A stretch of 64,000 bases of DNA from Brachybacterium sp042666875 (GCF_042666875.1 NZ_JBHTCX010000010.1:163605-227604); one strand, 5' to 3'; numbered from the stretch's first letter, positions 54,589 to 63,876 are shown. Notes: generated from the letters alone by a model not told the origin. Numbers and translations are program-made.

Positions 54589-55269
54589 TCAGCAGCAGTC
54601 GTGCGGGTCCTCGTGCGGCTCGATCTCCCCGGTCAGCGCCGCGACCGGCTGCTTGCACGCGTCACCGCGCCAGGCTTCCAGCCCCTCGCGCACGGCGAAG
54701 GCGGCGATCACGAACGCGGCGACCGCGTCGGCCCAGCCCCAGCCCAGCACGCTGTTGAGCACCAGCCCGATCAGCACCGCCGCCGAGAGGTACGCGCAGA
54801 TCAGGGTCTGCTTGGAGTCGGAGACGGCCGACGGTGAGCCCAGCTCCATGCCGGTGCGGCGCTCGAACCAGGAGAAGGCCGGCATGATGATCACGCTGAC
54901 CGCGGCGAGTGCGATGCCGACGCTCGAATGCTCCGCCGCGTCCGCACTCAGCAGTGACCTGGTCGCATCGACCGTCACGAACGCGGCCAGCGCGAAGAAG
55001 GACACGGCGATCACGCGCAGCGCCACCTGTTCACGCTTGTCAGGATCGGGCCCGGCGAACTGCCACGCCACGGCCGCGGCGGAGAGCACCTCGACGATCG
55101 AGTCGAGCCCGAACCCCACCAAGGCGGCCGACGAGGCGATCCGCCCGGCGGTCAGGGCCACGACGGCCTCGATGACGTTGTAGGTGATCGTCGCCGCGAC
55201 GATCCAGCGGATCCGGCGCTGCAGGACGACGCGGCGCGCGGCATCCGGGCCGGTCGTGGTCACAGGCAT
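54589..55269 (-). CDS. cation transporter, CDF-like
   Basis: A 226-residue membrane protein of the cation diffusion facilitator type with five or six helices. FGLDSIVEVLSAAAVAWQF holds the metal-site Asp in helix 2, and WADAVAAFVIAAFAVREG the matching Asp in helix 5. The typical cytoplasmic C-terminal domain is missing; instead there is a short tail ending in EPHEDPHDCC, plus DACK earlier, which could bind thiophilic metal. It overlaps the ArsR gene by 10 bases in one operon, pointing to metal export. Confidence 0.85.
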   Translation of the reverse strand: MPVTTTGPDAARRVVLQRRIRWIVAATITYNVIEAVVALTAGRIASSAALVGFGLDSIVEVLSAAAVAWQFAGPDPDKREQVALRVIAVSFFALAAFVTVDATRSLLSADAAEHSSVGIALAAVSVIIMPAFSWFERRTGMELGSPSAVSDSKQTLICAYLSAAVLIGLVLNSVLGWGWADAVAAFVIAAFAVREGLEAWRGDACKQPVAALTGEIEPHEDPHDCC

Positions 55270-55595
55270 CGGCACTCCTCTCCCGTGCAGCACTCGGGGT
55301 CCAGGGCGAGGCACGCACGCAGCATCTCGCTGAGCGCGCCGGCCAGGCGGGGATCGGCGAGCCGGTACCAGACCCGTCGGCCCTCGCGCTCCCGCTCGAC
55401 GAGCCCGCATCCGCGCAGGCACGCGAGCTGGTTCGACATCACCTGGCGGGAGACGCCCAGGGCGTCGGCCAGGTCACTGGGCAGGGCCGGGGCCTCCCGC
55501 AGCGCCAGCAGGATGCGGGCGCGGGTGTCGTCGGCCAGCGCATATCCCAGCCGGGCCAGCGAGGCGGTGTGGGTTCGGTCAGCGGTCTCGATCAC
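55260..55595 (-). CDS. ArsR family metal-sensing repressor, CmtR-like
   Basis: A 111-residue winged-helix repressor. Cys59 and Cys63 (NQLACLRGCGLVERE) match the alpha-4/alpha-R cysteines used by mycobacterial CmtR for Cd(II) and Pb(II). The C-terminus PECCTGEECRCL adds four more cysteines, richer than in CmtR. It probably represses its own operon with the cation transporter. The GTG start has TATTGT 7 nt upstream and no ribosome binding site, so it looks leaderless. Confidence 0.88.
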   Translation of the reverse strand: MIETADRTHTASLARLGYALADDTRARILLALREAPALPSDLADALGVSRQVMSNQLACLRGCGLVEREREGRRVWYRLADPRLAGALSEMLRACLALDPECCTGEECRCL

Positions 55596-55598
55596 GCG

Positions 55599-55619
55599 AG
55601 AGACAATACACGATTCTCT
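55599..55619. promoter_or_regulatory. ArsR promoter and operator-like inverted repeat
   Basis: AGAGA (55599-55603) and TCTCT (55615-55619) flank an AT-rich core. The minus-strand -10 TATTGT (55603-55608) lies inside it, 7 nt before the GTG, so bound repressor would block RNA polymerase. Confidence 0.45.
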
Positions 55620-55863
55620 GTACTGTGAGGTTCTGCTCGTCTCGCGGCCGCTCGTGCCCGGCGCCGCGGAACGTGCCGGTGAGGCGGTGCGTCCAGGGGC
55701 GATGGACGGCATAGACTCGGCGGCACCGGTAGGTTCCCTCCCGTGATTCCCCGCGGATCATCGCTCCGCCTCGGGCACCCCTGCCGCCCGGCACGCCGAC
55801 CGGCGCGCCGCACGTCCCACCGTGGCGACGCCGCGTCGCCACCGCTGTCTACGAGGACATGTG

Positions 55864-57939
55864 ATGACCACAGCTACCGAGGCGCCCCGCAGTTTCTCCC
55901 CGCGCGTGGCCCTGCAGAAGGTCGGCACCTCCCTGTCGAACATGGTGATGCCGAACATCCCCGCCCTGATCGCCTGGGGCATCCTCACCGCGTTCTTCAT
56001 CCCCGAGGGCTGGACGCCGAACGAGCCGCTGGCCAGCGTCGTCGGCCCGATGATCCACTACCTGCTGCCGCTGCTGATCGCCAACACCGGTGGCCGGATG
56101 ATCTACGAGGCGCGCGGTGCCGTGGTCGGCGTCATCGCCACCATGGGCGTCATCGCCGGCTCGGATTGGCTGATCGACCAGGAGAACGCCCGCGCGCTGG
56201 AGCAGTGGCTCGCGGGTGGCAACCCTGAGTCCGAGTTCCAGGCCCTGGGTCAGGTGCACATGTTCATCGGCGCCATGATCATGGCGCCGCTGGCCGCATG
56301 GGTGATGAAGAAGCTCGACCAGCTGTGGCAGGAGCGCATCCCCGCGGGCTTCGAGATGCTCGTGAACATGTTCTCCGCCGGCATCGTCGGCTTCCTCCTG
56401 CTGGTCGCCGGCTTCTTCGGCCTCGCCCCGCTGGTCAACGGCCTGATGAACCTGCTCTCAGCCGGCGTGGAGTCCCTGGTCAACGCCCACCTGCTGCCGC
56501 TGGTCTCGATCCTCATCGAACCCGCCAAGGTCTTCTTCCTCAACAACGCCATCAATCACGGCGTCCTCACCCCGCTGGGCCTCAGCGAAGTCGGACAGAA
56601 CGGGAAGTCCGTCCTGTTCCTGCTGGAGGCGAACCCCGGCCCGGGCGTCGGCATCCTGCTGGCCTACACCTTCTTCGGCCGCGGGGCCGCCCGCGCCTCC
56701 GCTCCCGGCGCCGCCATCATCCAGTTCTTCGGCGGCATCCACGAGATCTACTTCCCCTATGTGCTCATGAAGCCCGCCCTGATCCTCGCCGCGATCGGCG
56801 GCGGCATGGCAGGCGTGGCGGTCAACGTCGCCTTCAGCACCGGTCTCATCGCCCCCGCCGCCCCGGGCTCGATCATCGCGATCTTCGGCGTCGCCGCGCG
56901 CGATTCGTATCTCGGCGTCGCCCTGGCGGTGCTCGCCGCAGCGGTCGTGAGCTTCGTGCTCTCGGCGCTGCTGCTGCGCATCGGCAAGCAGGACGATGGC
57001 GACATCGCCGGCGCCACCGCGAAGATGGAGCAGATGAAGGGCAAGAAGTCCTCGGTCTCGGGCGCCCTCACCGGTGCCGGAGCGGGGACCGCCGCCGTCG
57101 CAGGCGCAACCGACGCCTCCGGCCACACGGGTCCCATCCAGCGGATCGTCTTCGCCTGCGACGCCGGCATGGGCTCCTCCGCCATGGGCGCGACCGTGCT
57201 GCGCAAGAAGGTGCGTGCCGCCGGCTTCGACGACGTGGAGGTCACCAACAAGGCGATCTCCAGCCTGTCCGACGAATGGGACGTGGTGGTCACCCAGAAG
57301 GAGCTGACCGACCGCGCTCGCCAGCGCACCGGCTCCGCCGTGCACGTCAGCGTCGACCAGTTCATGAACTCCCCGCGCTACGACGAGGTGGTCGAGTTGG
57401 TCGAGCAGCGCAACAACCCCGATGCCGCGCCTGAGAGCGGCACTGCGGCAGCCTCGGCCCCGGAGACGGACGCATCCGATGTCGCCCCTGACGCCCATGC
57501 CGCCGAACCGGAGATCCTCTCCCCCGCCAGCATCGTCCTCTCCGGCAGCGCGACGGACTCCGCCTCCGGCATCGACGAGGCCGGTGGCCTGCTGGTCACC
57601 GCAGGGGCCGTGGACGAGGGATACATCGCCGCAATGCATGACCGGGAGGCATCGGTCTCGACGTTCATGGGCAACGGCCTGGCCATCCCCCACGGCACCA
57701 ACGAGGCGAAGTCCACCATCAAGCGCTCGGCCATGTCGTTCGTGCGCTACCCCGGCGGCATCGACTGGAACGGCAACGAGACGAAGTTCGTCATCGGGAT
57801 CGCCGGGGTCGGCGACGAGCACCTCACCCTGCTCCAGAAGGTCGCCATGACCTTCTCCGACCCCGCCCAGGTCACCCGCCTGGAAGAGGCCACCACGGCC
57901 GAGGAGATCCTGGCCATCTTCAGCGACGACGAGGAGTGA
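55864..57939 (+). CDS. mtlA: PTS mannitol transporter subunit IICBA
   Basis: A 691-residue full-length mannitol permease with all three domains in one chain. The IIC membrane domain (about 1-345) has the mannitol-specific GGIHEIYFPYVLMKP and NNAINHGVLTP segments. The IIB domain holds phospho-Cys432 in FACDAGMGSSAMGA. The IIA domain holds phospho-His610 in GNGLAIPHGT. It imports mannitol as mannitol 1-phosphate. It is the first gene of mtlA-mtlD-ptsH; no mtlR regulator is present in the window. Confidence 0.95.
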   Translation: MTTATEAPRSFSPRVALQKVGTSLSNMVMPNIPALIAWGILTAFFIPEGWTPNEPLASVVGPMIHYLLPLLIANTGGRMIYEARGAVVGVIATMGVIAGSDWLIDQENARALEQWLAGGNPESEFQALGQVHMFIGAMIMAPLAAWVMKKLDQLWQERIPAGFEMLVNMFSAGIVGFLLLVAGFFGLAPLVNGLMNLLSAGVESLVNAHLLPLVSILIEPAKVFFLNNAINHGVLTPLGLSEVGQNGKSVLFLLEANPGPGVGILLAYTFFGRGAARASAPGAAIIQFFGGIHEIYFPYVLMKPALILAAIGGGMAGVAVNVAFSTGLIAPAAPGSIIAIFGVAARDSYLGVALAVLAAAVVSFVLSALLLRIGKQDDGDIAGATAKMEQMKGKKSSVSGALTGAGAGTAAVAGATDASGHTGPIQRIVFACDAGMGSSAMGATVLRKKVRAAGFDDVEVTNKAISSLSDEWDVVVTQKELTDRARQRTGSAVHVSVDQFMNSPRYDEVVELVEQRNNPDAAPESGTAAASAPETDASDVAPDAHAAEPEILSPASIVLSGSATDSASGIDEAGGLLVTAGAVDEGYIAAMHDREASVSTFMGNGLAIPHGTNEAKSTIKRSAMSFVRYPGGIDWNGNETKFVIGIAGVGDEHLTLLQKVAMTFSDPAQVTRLEEATTAEEILAIFSDDEE

Positions 57940-57946
57940 ACCGACC

Positions 57947-59089
57947 ATGAAGGCAGTGCATTTCGGAGCAGGGAACATCGGCCGCGGGTTCGTGGGACTG
58001 CTGCTGCACGAGGCAGGGTACGAGGTGGTCTTCGCCGACGTCGCCGACGAGCTCATCGCTTCGCTGCAGGAGGCGGATTCATACACGGTCCGCACCGTCG
58101 GCCAGAGCCCGGACGAGACCGTGGTCGACGGCTTCCGAGCGATCAACTCCACGAAGGATGCCGACGCGCTGACGGCGGAGATCGCCTCGGCCGACGTCGT
58201 CACCACGGCCGTGGGCGCGCACATCCTGCGCTTCGTCGCCCCGGCGATCGCCGCCGGTATCGCGGCCCGCCCCGACGGGGCACCCCGGGTCGCGGTGATG
58301 GCGTGCGAGAACGCGCTGAACGCCACCGATCTGCTGGAGCAGGAGATCCGCGCCGGCTACCAGGGTGAGGATCTCGAGGACAAGGCTCTGTTCGCGAACA
58401 CGGCCGTGGACCGGATCGTCCCGGTCCAGCCCGCGGGGACGGGCCTGGACGTGATCGTCGAGGACTTCCATGAGTGGGCGGTGGACCGCCGTCCCTTCGA
58501 TGGCCACGAGCCGGACATCCCCGGCATCAACTGGGTCGAGGATCTGGGCCCCTACATCGAGCGCAAGCTCTTCACCGTCAACACCGGCCACGCCACCGCC
58601 GCCTGGCACGGCTGGGCGGCGGGGCACGCGCGGATCGCCGATGCCGTCTCCGACAGCCGGGTCCACGGCCGCGTCAAGGCCGTGCTCTCCGAGACCTCCG
58701 CACTGCTGGTGGCCAAGCACGGTTTCGACGAGGACACGCAGGCCGAGTACGCGGCCAAGGCCATGAATCGCTTCGCCAACCCGCACCTGCCGGACCCCGT
58801 CGAGCGGGTGGGACGAGCGCCGCTGCGCAAACTCTCCCGGCACGAACGGATCATCGGCCCGGCCGCGGAGCTCGCCGAGCTGGGCCTGGGCACCGATGGG
58901 CTCCTGGCCTCGTTCTCCGCCGCCCTCGCCTTCACACCGGACGGAGACGACGAGGCCGACCGGCTGCAGGAGATCCTCCGCTCCCAGGGTCCCGAGAGCG
59001 CCGCCACCGCGATCACGGGACTCGAGGAGTCGCATCCGCTGTTCGCACAGGTGCGGGACGCCATCGCGGCCCGGCAGTCCGCGCTCTGA
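57947..59089 (+). CDS. mtlD: mannitol-1-phosphate 5-dehydrogenase
   Basis: A 380-residue NAD-dependent polyol dehydrogenase that oxidises mannitol 1-phosphate to fructose 6-phosphate. AVHFGAGNIGRGFVG is the NAD loop. The long-chain polyol dehydrogenase motif appears as KLFTVNTGHATAAWHGW. Length and start (MKAVHFGAGNIG) fit the family. It follows mtlA by 7 bases. Confidence 0.95.
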   Translation: MKAVHFGAGNIGRGFVGLLLHEAGYEVVFADVADELIASLQEADSYTVRTVGQSPDETVVDGFRAINSTKDADALTAEIASADVVTTAVGAHILRFVAPAIAAGIAARPDGAPRVAVMACENALNATDLLEQEIRAGYQGEDLEDKALFANTAVDRIVPVQPAGTGLDVIVEDFHEWAVDRRPFDGHEPDIPGINWVEDLGPYIERKLFTVNTGHATAAWHGWAAGHARIADAVSDSRVHGRVKAVLSETSALLVAKHGFDEDTQAEYAAKAMNRFANPHLPDPVERVGRAPLRKLSRHERIIGPAAELAELGLGTDGLLASFSAALAFTPDGDDEADRLQEILRSQGPESAATAITGLEESHPLFAQVRDAIAARQSAL

Positions 59090-59186
59090 GCGGATATATT
59101 CCACACCGCACCCATACGCACCGGCGCGGGACCTCGCGCCGAGAGACCGTCGCGACCCCGCGGCGGCCCATCGAAAGGCAGAGAAC

Positions 59187-59459
59187 ATGGCAGAGCGCAC
59201 CGTCACGATCGCCAGCGCCTCCGGGCTCCACGCACGTCCCGCAGGGATCTTCGCGCAGGCCGCCGGCGAACAGCCTGCGACCGTGACCATCGAGAAGGTC
59301 GGCGGCAATGCCGTGCAGGCCTCCAGCATGCTGATGCTGATGACCCTGGGTGCTGCGCAGGGCGACGAGGTCACGCTGCGCGCCGAGGGCGAGGGTGCCG
59401 AGGAGTCGGTCAACGCGCTGGCGGATCTGCTCGAGAAGGACCTCGACGCGCAGGAGTGA
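59187..59459 (+). CDS. ptsH: phosphocarrier protein HPr
   Basis: A 90-residue HPr with phospho-His15 in SGLHARPAG and Ser46 in the regulatory-site segment ASSMLMLMTLG. It relays phosphate from Enzyme I (ptsI, opposite strand) to MtlA and other EIIs. It lies 97 bases after mtlD and probably shares its transcript, although an own promoter is possible. Confidence 0.95.
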   Translation: MAERTVTIASASGLHARPAGIFAQAAGEQPATVTIEKVGGNAVQASSMLMLMTLGAAQGDEVTLRAEGEGAEESVNALADLLEKDLDAQE

Positions 59460-59691
59460 GGCGCGGTCCACGGCAGCCTTGGCCTGCCGCCAGACCCGGT
59501 CGGCCCCGGCCAGGCAAGCAGGCCCGGTAGGCAGGTAGGCCAGCCCGGTAGGCCGCGCCCCGGCAGCCTGCCCCGGTAGGCCCCGGCCAGGCAGGCCGGC
59601 CCGGTAGGCCACGGCCGGCACCGGCACCGGTAGGCCCCGGCCAGGCAGGCCGGCCCGGTAGGCCACGACCGGCACCGGCACCGGCACAACT
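59460..59691. repeat. GC-rich repeat region after ptsH
   Basis: A noncoding stretch built from CCGGTAGGCC-like units. Two 54-bp copies (59575-59628 and 59629-59682) differ at one base; shorter degenerate copies lie upstream. Frames across it look like by-products of the repeat. Confidence 0.75.
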
Positions 59692-59756
59692 AATTGGCCG
59701 TCAGCGCAGGAGCACCACCCGTATCGGGGGTGACTCGACGCTGACGGCCAATTTTT
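59692..59756. terminator. bidirectional terminator between ptsH and ptsI
   Basis: AATTGGCCGTCAGCG (59692-59706) pairs perfectly with CGCTGACGGCCAATT (59739-59753), with T-runs on the 3' side in both directions (TTTTT at 59752-59756 on plus). A smaller CACCC/GGGTG hairpin sits in the loop. Confidence 0.88.
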
Positions 59757-59769
59757 GTCGAAGCCCGGG

Positions 59770-59855
59770 AGCCGGTGCCCGGGCATGGAGGCTGGTGCCC
59801 GGGCGCTGGTACCCGGGCATGGAGGCTGGTGCCCGCGCCCGGGCGCTGGGTCTCA
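59770..59855. repeat. tandem repeat after ptsI
   Basis: Two adjacent copies of a unit of about 40 bp with CCCGGGCATGGAGGCTGG and a GC-rich tail. It lies on the ptsI side of the terminator, so repeats flank the terminator on both sides. Confidence 0.6.
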
Positions 59856-59860
59856 GCCCG

Positions 59861-61579
59861 TCACAGCCCCAGCTCGCCGAGGATCGGCAGGCCGGCACGG
59901 ACAGCGTGCTGGGCCTCCTCGGCGGTGCGGGCGGCCACCGCCTTCGCGGCCAGCTCCTTGGCCTGAGCCAGGTCCACCGTCGAGAGCACTCTGGCGACGG
60001 CCGGCAGGGAGCGCGGGGTCATCGACAGGCTGTTGACGCCCAGGCCCACGAGCACCACAGCCAGCCCCGGGTCGCCGGCGGCCTCGCCGCAGACGCCGAC
60101 GGGCTTGTTCGCGCTCTCCCCGAAGGCGTCCGGGTCCCCTCCGGCGGCGCGTGCCCCGTCGCAGGTGGCCTTGACCAGGGACAGGACCGCGGGCTGCCAC
60201 GGGTTGTTCAGATGCGCGAGGGAGCCCAGCTGGCGGTCCGCCGCCATCGTGTACTGGGTGAGGTCGTTGGTGCCGATCGAGACGAAGTCGCAGGCGCCCA
60301 GATGGCGGTCCGCGGTGATCGCGGCGGACGGCGTCTCGACCATGATCCCGGCCGGGCTCAGGCCGCGCTCGGCGCACAGGGCCGCGAAGTCCTCGGTCTC
60401 GTCGACAGTGGCGATCATCGGTGCCATCACCCAGGGCTTCGCGTCGGTCTCCTTCGCCGCGGCAGCGATCGCGTCGAGCTGGTTGGTCAGCACGGAACGC
60501 TTCGTCCAGGAGGTGCGGTAGGCGCGCACGCCCAGGGCCGGGTTCGGCTCGTCGGCCTCGGTGAGGAACGGCAGCGGCTTGTCGGCGCCCGCATCGATCG
60601 TGCGCACCACGACCTTCTTGCCGGGCAGGTGGGCGAAAGCCTCCGCGTAGGCGCCGGTCTGCTCGGCGACCGAGGGCTCGTCCTCGCGGTCCAGGAACAG
60701 GAACTCGGTGCGGAACAGGCCGACGCCGTCGGCGTTGGCGGCGGCGGCCTTCTCGGCGTCGGCGGCGCCGCCGATGTTGGCCAGCAGCTGGACGCGGGTG
60801 CCATCGGTCAGCACTGCCCCGCCGCCTTCGTAGGTCAGCGGGTTCTTCTGCAGCTCGCTCCAGGCGGCGGCGAAGCGGTGGTGCTCTTCGGTGACGTCGT
60901 CGGTGATGGTGCCGAATCCGGCGTCGACGAACACCTCGGTGCCGTCGGCGATGTCGTGGATGCCCTGGGCGGCGACGATCGCCGGCAGTCCGAGCTGGCG
61001 GGCGAGGATCGCGGTGTGGGACTGCGGACCGCCGTCCGAGGTGATCAGGGCCAGGACGCGCTCGGGGTCGAGGGTCGCGGTGTCGGCCGGGGCGAGATCG
61101 ACAGCGGTCAGCACGAACGGCTCCTCGGCGTCAGGGATGCCGGGAGCCTGTTCGCCGCGCAGCTCGGCGACGATGCGGGCCCGCACGTCGCGCACGTCCG
61201 TGGCGCGCTCTGCCATATAACCGCCGAGGCCCTCGAGCATGGTGGCCACCTGGTCACCGGCCTCCCACACGGCGCGGGCCGGGGACTTGCCGCCGGAGAT
61301 CACGAAGCCCTGGGCGGTCTGGGACAGGGACGGATCGGCGGCCATCTGGGCGGTGGCCTCGAGGATCTGCTTGCCGTCGCCCGAGGCGCGCTCGGCCAGC
61401 CGGGTCAGCGCGGCCTGCACGGCGGCGGCCGCCTCGGGGATGCGGGCGGCCTCGGCGGAGGGGTCCGCGCCCTCGGGCAGCTTCTCGTTCGCGGGCGGCT
61501 CGGCGACCGGCGGGGCCATCGAGCGGACGGTGCCGACCACGCGGCCGGGGCTGACGGCAACACCTGTGTACTGGGCCAT
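59861..61579 (-). CDS. ptsI: PTS Enzyme I (phosphoenolpyruvate-protein phosphotransferase)
   Basis: A 572-residue Enzyme I. Phospho-His188 lies in GGPQSHTAILARQLGLPA, and the C-terminal PEP-binding barrel shows FRTEFLFLDR, MVETPSAA, SIGTNDLTQY and GVCGEAAGDP. It takes phosphate from PEP and passes it to HPr, encoded by the facing ptsH gene. AAGGAG lies 9 nt before the ATG at 61579. Confidence 0.95.
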   Translation of the reverse strand: MAQYTGVAVSPGRVVGTVRSMAPPVAEPPANEKLPEGADPSAEAARIPEAAAAVQAALTRLAERASGDGKQILEATAQMAADPSLSQTAQGFVISGGKSPARAVWEAGDQVATMLEGLGGYMAERATDVRDVRARIVAELRGEQAPGIPDAEEPFVLTAVDLAPADTATLDPERVLALITSDGGPQSHTAILARQLGLPAIVAAQGIHDIADGTEVFVDAGFGTITDDVTEEHHRFAAAWSELQKNPLTYEGGGAVLTDGTRVQLLANIGGAADAEKAAAANADGVGLFRTEFLFLDREDEPSVAEQTGAYAEAFAHLPGKKVVVRTIDAGADKPLPFLTEADEPNPALGVRAYRTSWTKRSVLTNQLDAIAAAAKETDAKPWVMAPMIATVDETEDFAALCAERGLSPAGIMVETPSAAITADRHLGACDFVSIGTNDLTQYTMAADRQLGSLAHLNNPWQPAVLSLVKATCDGARAAGGDPDAFGESANKPVGVCGEAAGDPGLAVVLVGLGVNSLSMTPRSLPAVARVLSTVDLAQAKELAAKAVAARTAEEAQHAVRAGLPILGELGL

Positions 61580-61717
61580 CGCTGACTTCTCCTTCGGGGG
61601 TCCTGGTGAGGTGTCGCAAGGGGCGGCAGGCGCCCCCGTCACGCCGAGAGTGCCCGCGCGACCTCGAACGACGACACGCTCATGCTACGCGTCGGGCCGG
61701 TGGCGGCACGGCCGCGC

Positions 61718-62716
61718 TCAGACCGCGAAGCCCGCAGGGAACGGGTCGGCAGGATCCAGCAGCATCTGGGACGTCGCGACGATCCAACCTTTGCCGGTGA
61801 TGGCGGGCAGCACGGCATCGCGCCCGTACGCGGTCGTACGGCCGACGAGCCGACCCGTGAATTCGGTGCCGATGAACGACTCGGAGACGTAGTCGGCGTT
61901 CAGGCCTAGCTCGCCCCGGGCGTGGAGGATGGCCATCCGGGCGCTCGTGCCGGTGCCGCCGGGCGAGCGATCGATCCACCCCGGGTGGATGACCAGGGCG
62001 TGCCGCGTCCTGCGGGCATCGGAACCGGGGGCGAGCAGCACCACGTGGTGGCAGGGGGTCGGCCCGTGCTCGGGATGGTGGATGGGAATCTGCTCGTCGA
62101 CGGCGCTCATCACCGCCATCCCGGCGGAGATCACCCGCCCCGACTCGTCGTCCTCGAGCGAGAGCCCGAGCGCCTCGAGGTCGACGAAAGCGTAGAAGTT
62201 GCCGCCGAAGGCCACGTCACAGGGCACGACGCCGTGACCGGGCACGTCCAGGCCACGGTCCTCGGCGTAGACGTAGGAGGGAGCATTGGCGATGGTGACG
62301 GATTCGGCCTTGCCTTCGCGCACCTGGACCTCGGCGGTGATGAGCCCGATCGGGGTGTCCAGCCGCACGGTGGTGACGGGTTCGGCCACCGCGACCATGC
62401 CCGTATCGACCAAGACGGTCGCGACGCCGATGGTTCCCGCCCCGCACATCGGCAGCACCCCGGTGACCTCGATGAACAGCACGCCCCAATCCGCATCATC
62501 GCGTGTTGGCGGCTGCAGGATCGCCCCCGACATCGAGGCGTGCCCACGCGGCTCGCACAGCAGCAGCGTGCGCAACTCGTCGGAGTTCGCGATGAACCAC
62601 CGGCGTCGCTCCTCCATGCTCGCTCCGGGAAATGGGCCAACACCGCCGGTGACCACCCGCACCGGAAGGCCGCCGACGTGCGCGTCGATCGTGTGAAGTA
62701 CTCGCGTGGTCCTCAT
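61718..62716 (-). CDS. proline racemase family protein, probable trans-3-hydroxy-L-proline dehydratase
   Basis: A 332-residue PLP-independent enzyme of the proline racemase fold. The first catalytic loop is MCGAGTIGVA with Cys91, and the second is DRSPGGTGTSAR, where racemases and epimerases have SPCGTGT and trans-3-hydroxyproline dehydratases have Thr. Here the position is Gly253, so two-base racemase chemistry is unlikely. A dehydratase producing pyrroline-2-carboxylate fits the next gene, which resembles a reductase for that product. The ordinary His in MCGHGTIG is Ala93. Specificity needs testing. Confidence 0.78.
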   Translation of the reverse strand: MRTTRVLHTIDAHVGGLPVRVVTGGVGPFPGASMEERRRWFIANSDELRTLLLCEPRGHASMSGAILQPPTRDDADWGVLFIEVTGVLPMCGAGTIGVATVLVDTGMVAVAEPVTTVRLDTPIGLITAEVQVREGKAESVTIANAPSYVYAEDRGLDVPGHGVVPCDVAFGGNFYAFVDLEALGLSLEDDESGRVISAGMAVMSAVDEQIPIHHPEHGPTPCHHVVLLAPGSDARRTRHALVIHPGWIDRSPGGTGTSARMAILHARGELGLNADYVSESFIGTEFTGRLVGRTTAYGRDAVLPAITGKGWIVATSQMLLDPADPFPAGFAV

Positions 62717-62835
62717 GGTCGGGCTCTTCTCTCGTGCGGGCTGGTGCGGCGGGCGGGATCACCGGAAGGTCCCGGGCTCCTGCCATGTCGGGCGGGAGGG
62801 TCCGGTGGGGCACGGCGTCGACCGCGCGGCGACCG

Positions 62836-63813
62836 TCATACGGCAGCGAGCCTCTGGTAGAGATCCTCGGGCAGGTCGATCTCGGTCAGCGGCGCCTTGC
62901 GGCGGCCGACGTCGACGCCGTGTTCCGCGGCCAGCCGAGTCAGATGCTCCTCGATGCGCTCCTCGTACCGCGGATCGAACGCCGTCGGGTCGATGGCGGC
63001 GATGAACAGCCCGAGGCTCGGGGACGTGCTGCCGGAGTCGAACGGGGCGGCGTCCAGGGAGAAGGTGCCGCCGGACATCGTCGCCAGCATCTCGATCATC
63101 ATGGCGATGTTGGCGCCCTTCGCGCCGCCGAACGGCAGCAGCGCCCCGGCGAGGGCGGCGCTCGCGTCGGTCGTCGGCTCTCCGTCGGGCCCCAGACCCC
63201 ATCCGGGCGGGATCGGCTCCCCACGCTGTGCCGCCTCGCGGACCCTCACCCATGCGGTCGCGCTGCTCGCCTGATCGAAGACCCTCGGGCCCGAGCTGTG
63301 CGGCAGAGCGAAGGCGAGCGGATTGGTCCCGGTGACCGCCTGGCGGGATCCGTAGGCGGCCATCAGCGCCGGCGAGTTGCCGCAGACCAGAGCGACCAGC
63401 CCCTGCTGGGCGGTGCGGGAGGCGTAGAAGGCGAGCTCGCCGGCCGGGAAGGCGCTGTGCATCGACAGCACCGCGACACCGCAGTGGCGCGCCGCCTCCA
63501 CGAGGTGCCCGGCGCCGTGGTCGTAGGCGAGCTGAGCGGTGCCCCGGTCCGCATCGACCCGCACCGCAGCCGCCCGCGGACGCTCCACCCGGGGGCGGGC
63601 ACCCCCGTGCAGCCGCCCGTCCCGGAGAGCATCGAGATAATCGACCAGATGCGCCGCGCCCACAGCGCTCTTCCCGCGCCGCTCGGCCCCGACGGTCGCT
63701 GTCGCGAGGGTGGCCGCCATCTCCGGCGAGCCCCCGGCAGCACGGACCGCCCGGGCGCAGAGCGGTTCGAGGTCGGCGAGGGACACCTGACGGGAGGCTA
63801 CTGGCGAGGTCAT
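62836..63813 (-). CDS. Ldh family oxidoreductase, probable pyrroline-2-carboxylate reductase
   Basis: A 325-residue member of the malate/L-lactate dehydrogenase-like (Ldh, not Rossmann) family, which includes Pyr2C/Pip2C reductases. It shows HLVDYLDALRDGRLHGGARP, YDHGAGH, GNSPALMAAYG, VTGTNPLAFALPH and LPFGGAKGANIAMMIEML, the NAD(P)H-binding region. With the adjacent proline-racemase-family protein it would convert trans-3-hydroxy-L-proline to L-proline. TACCCT lies 8 nt before the ATG. It is transcribed ahead of the dehydratase, 119 bases apart. Confidence 0.82.
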   Translation of the reverse strand: MTSPVASRQVSLADLEPLCARAVRAAGGSPEMAATLATATVGAERRGKSAVGAAHLVDYLDALRDGRLHGGARPRVERPRAAAVRVDADRGTAQLAYDHGAGHLVEAARHCGVAVLSMHSAFPAGELAFYASRTAQQGLVALVCGNSPALMAAYGSRQAVTGTNPLAFALPHSSGPRVFDQASSATAWVRVREAAQRGEPIPPGWGLGPDGEPTTDASAALAGALLPFGGAKGANIAMMIEMLATMSGGTFSLDAAPFDSGSTSPSLGLFIAAIDPTAFDPRYEERIEEHLTRLAAEHGVDVGRRKAPLTEIDLPEDLYQRLAAV

Positions 63814-63876
63814 ATCCGATCAGGGTATCGGAGCGTGACCAGCCAGCTCGCGGTCGATCCGTGGCGGAGGGTGCGG

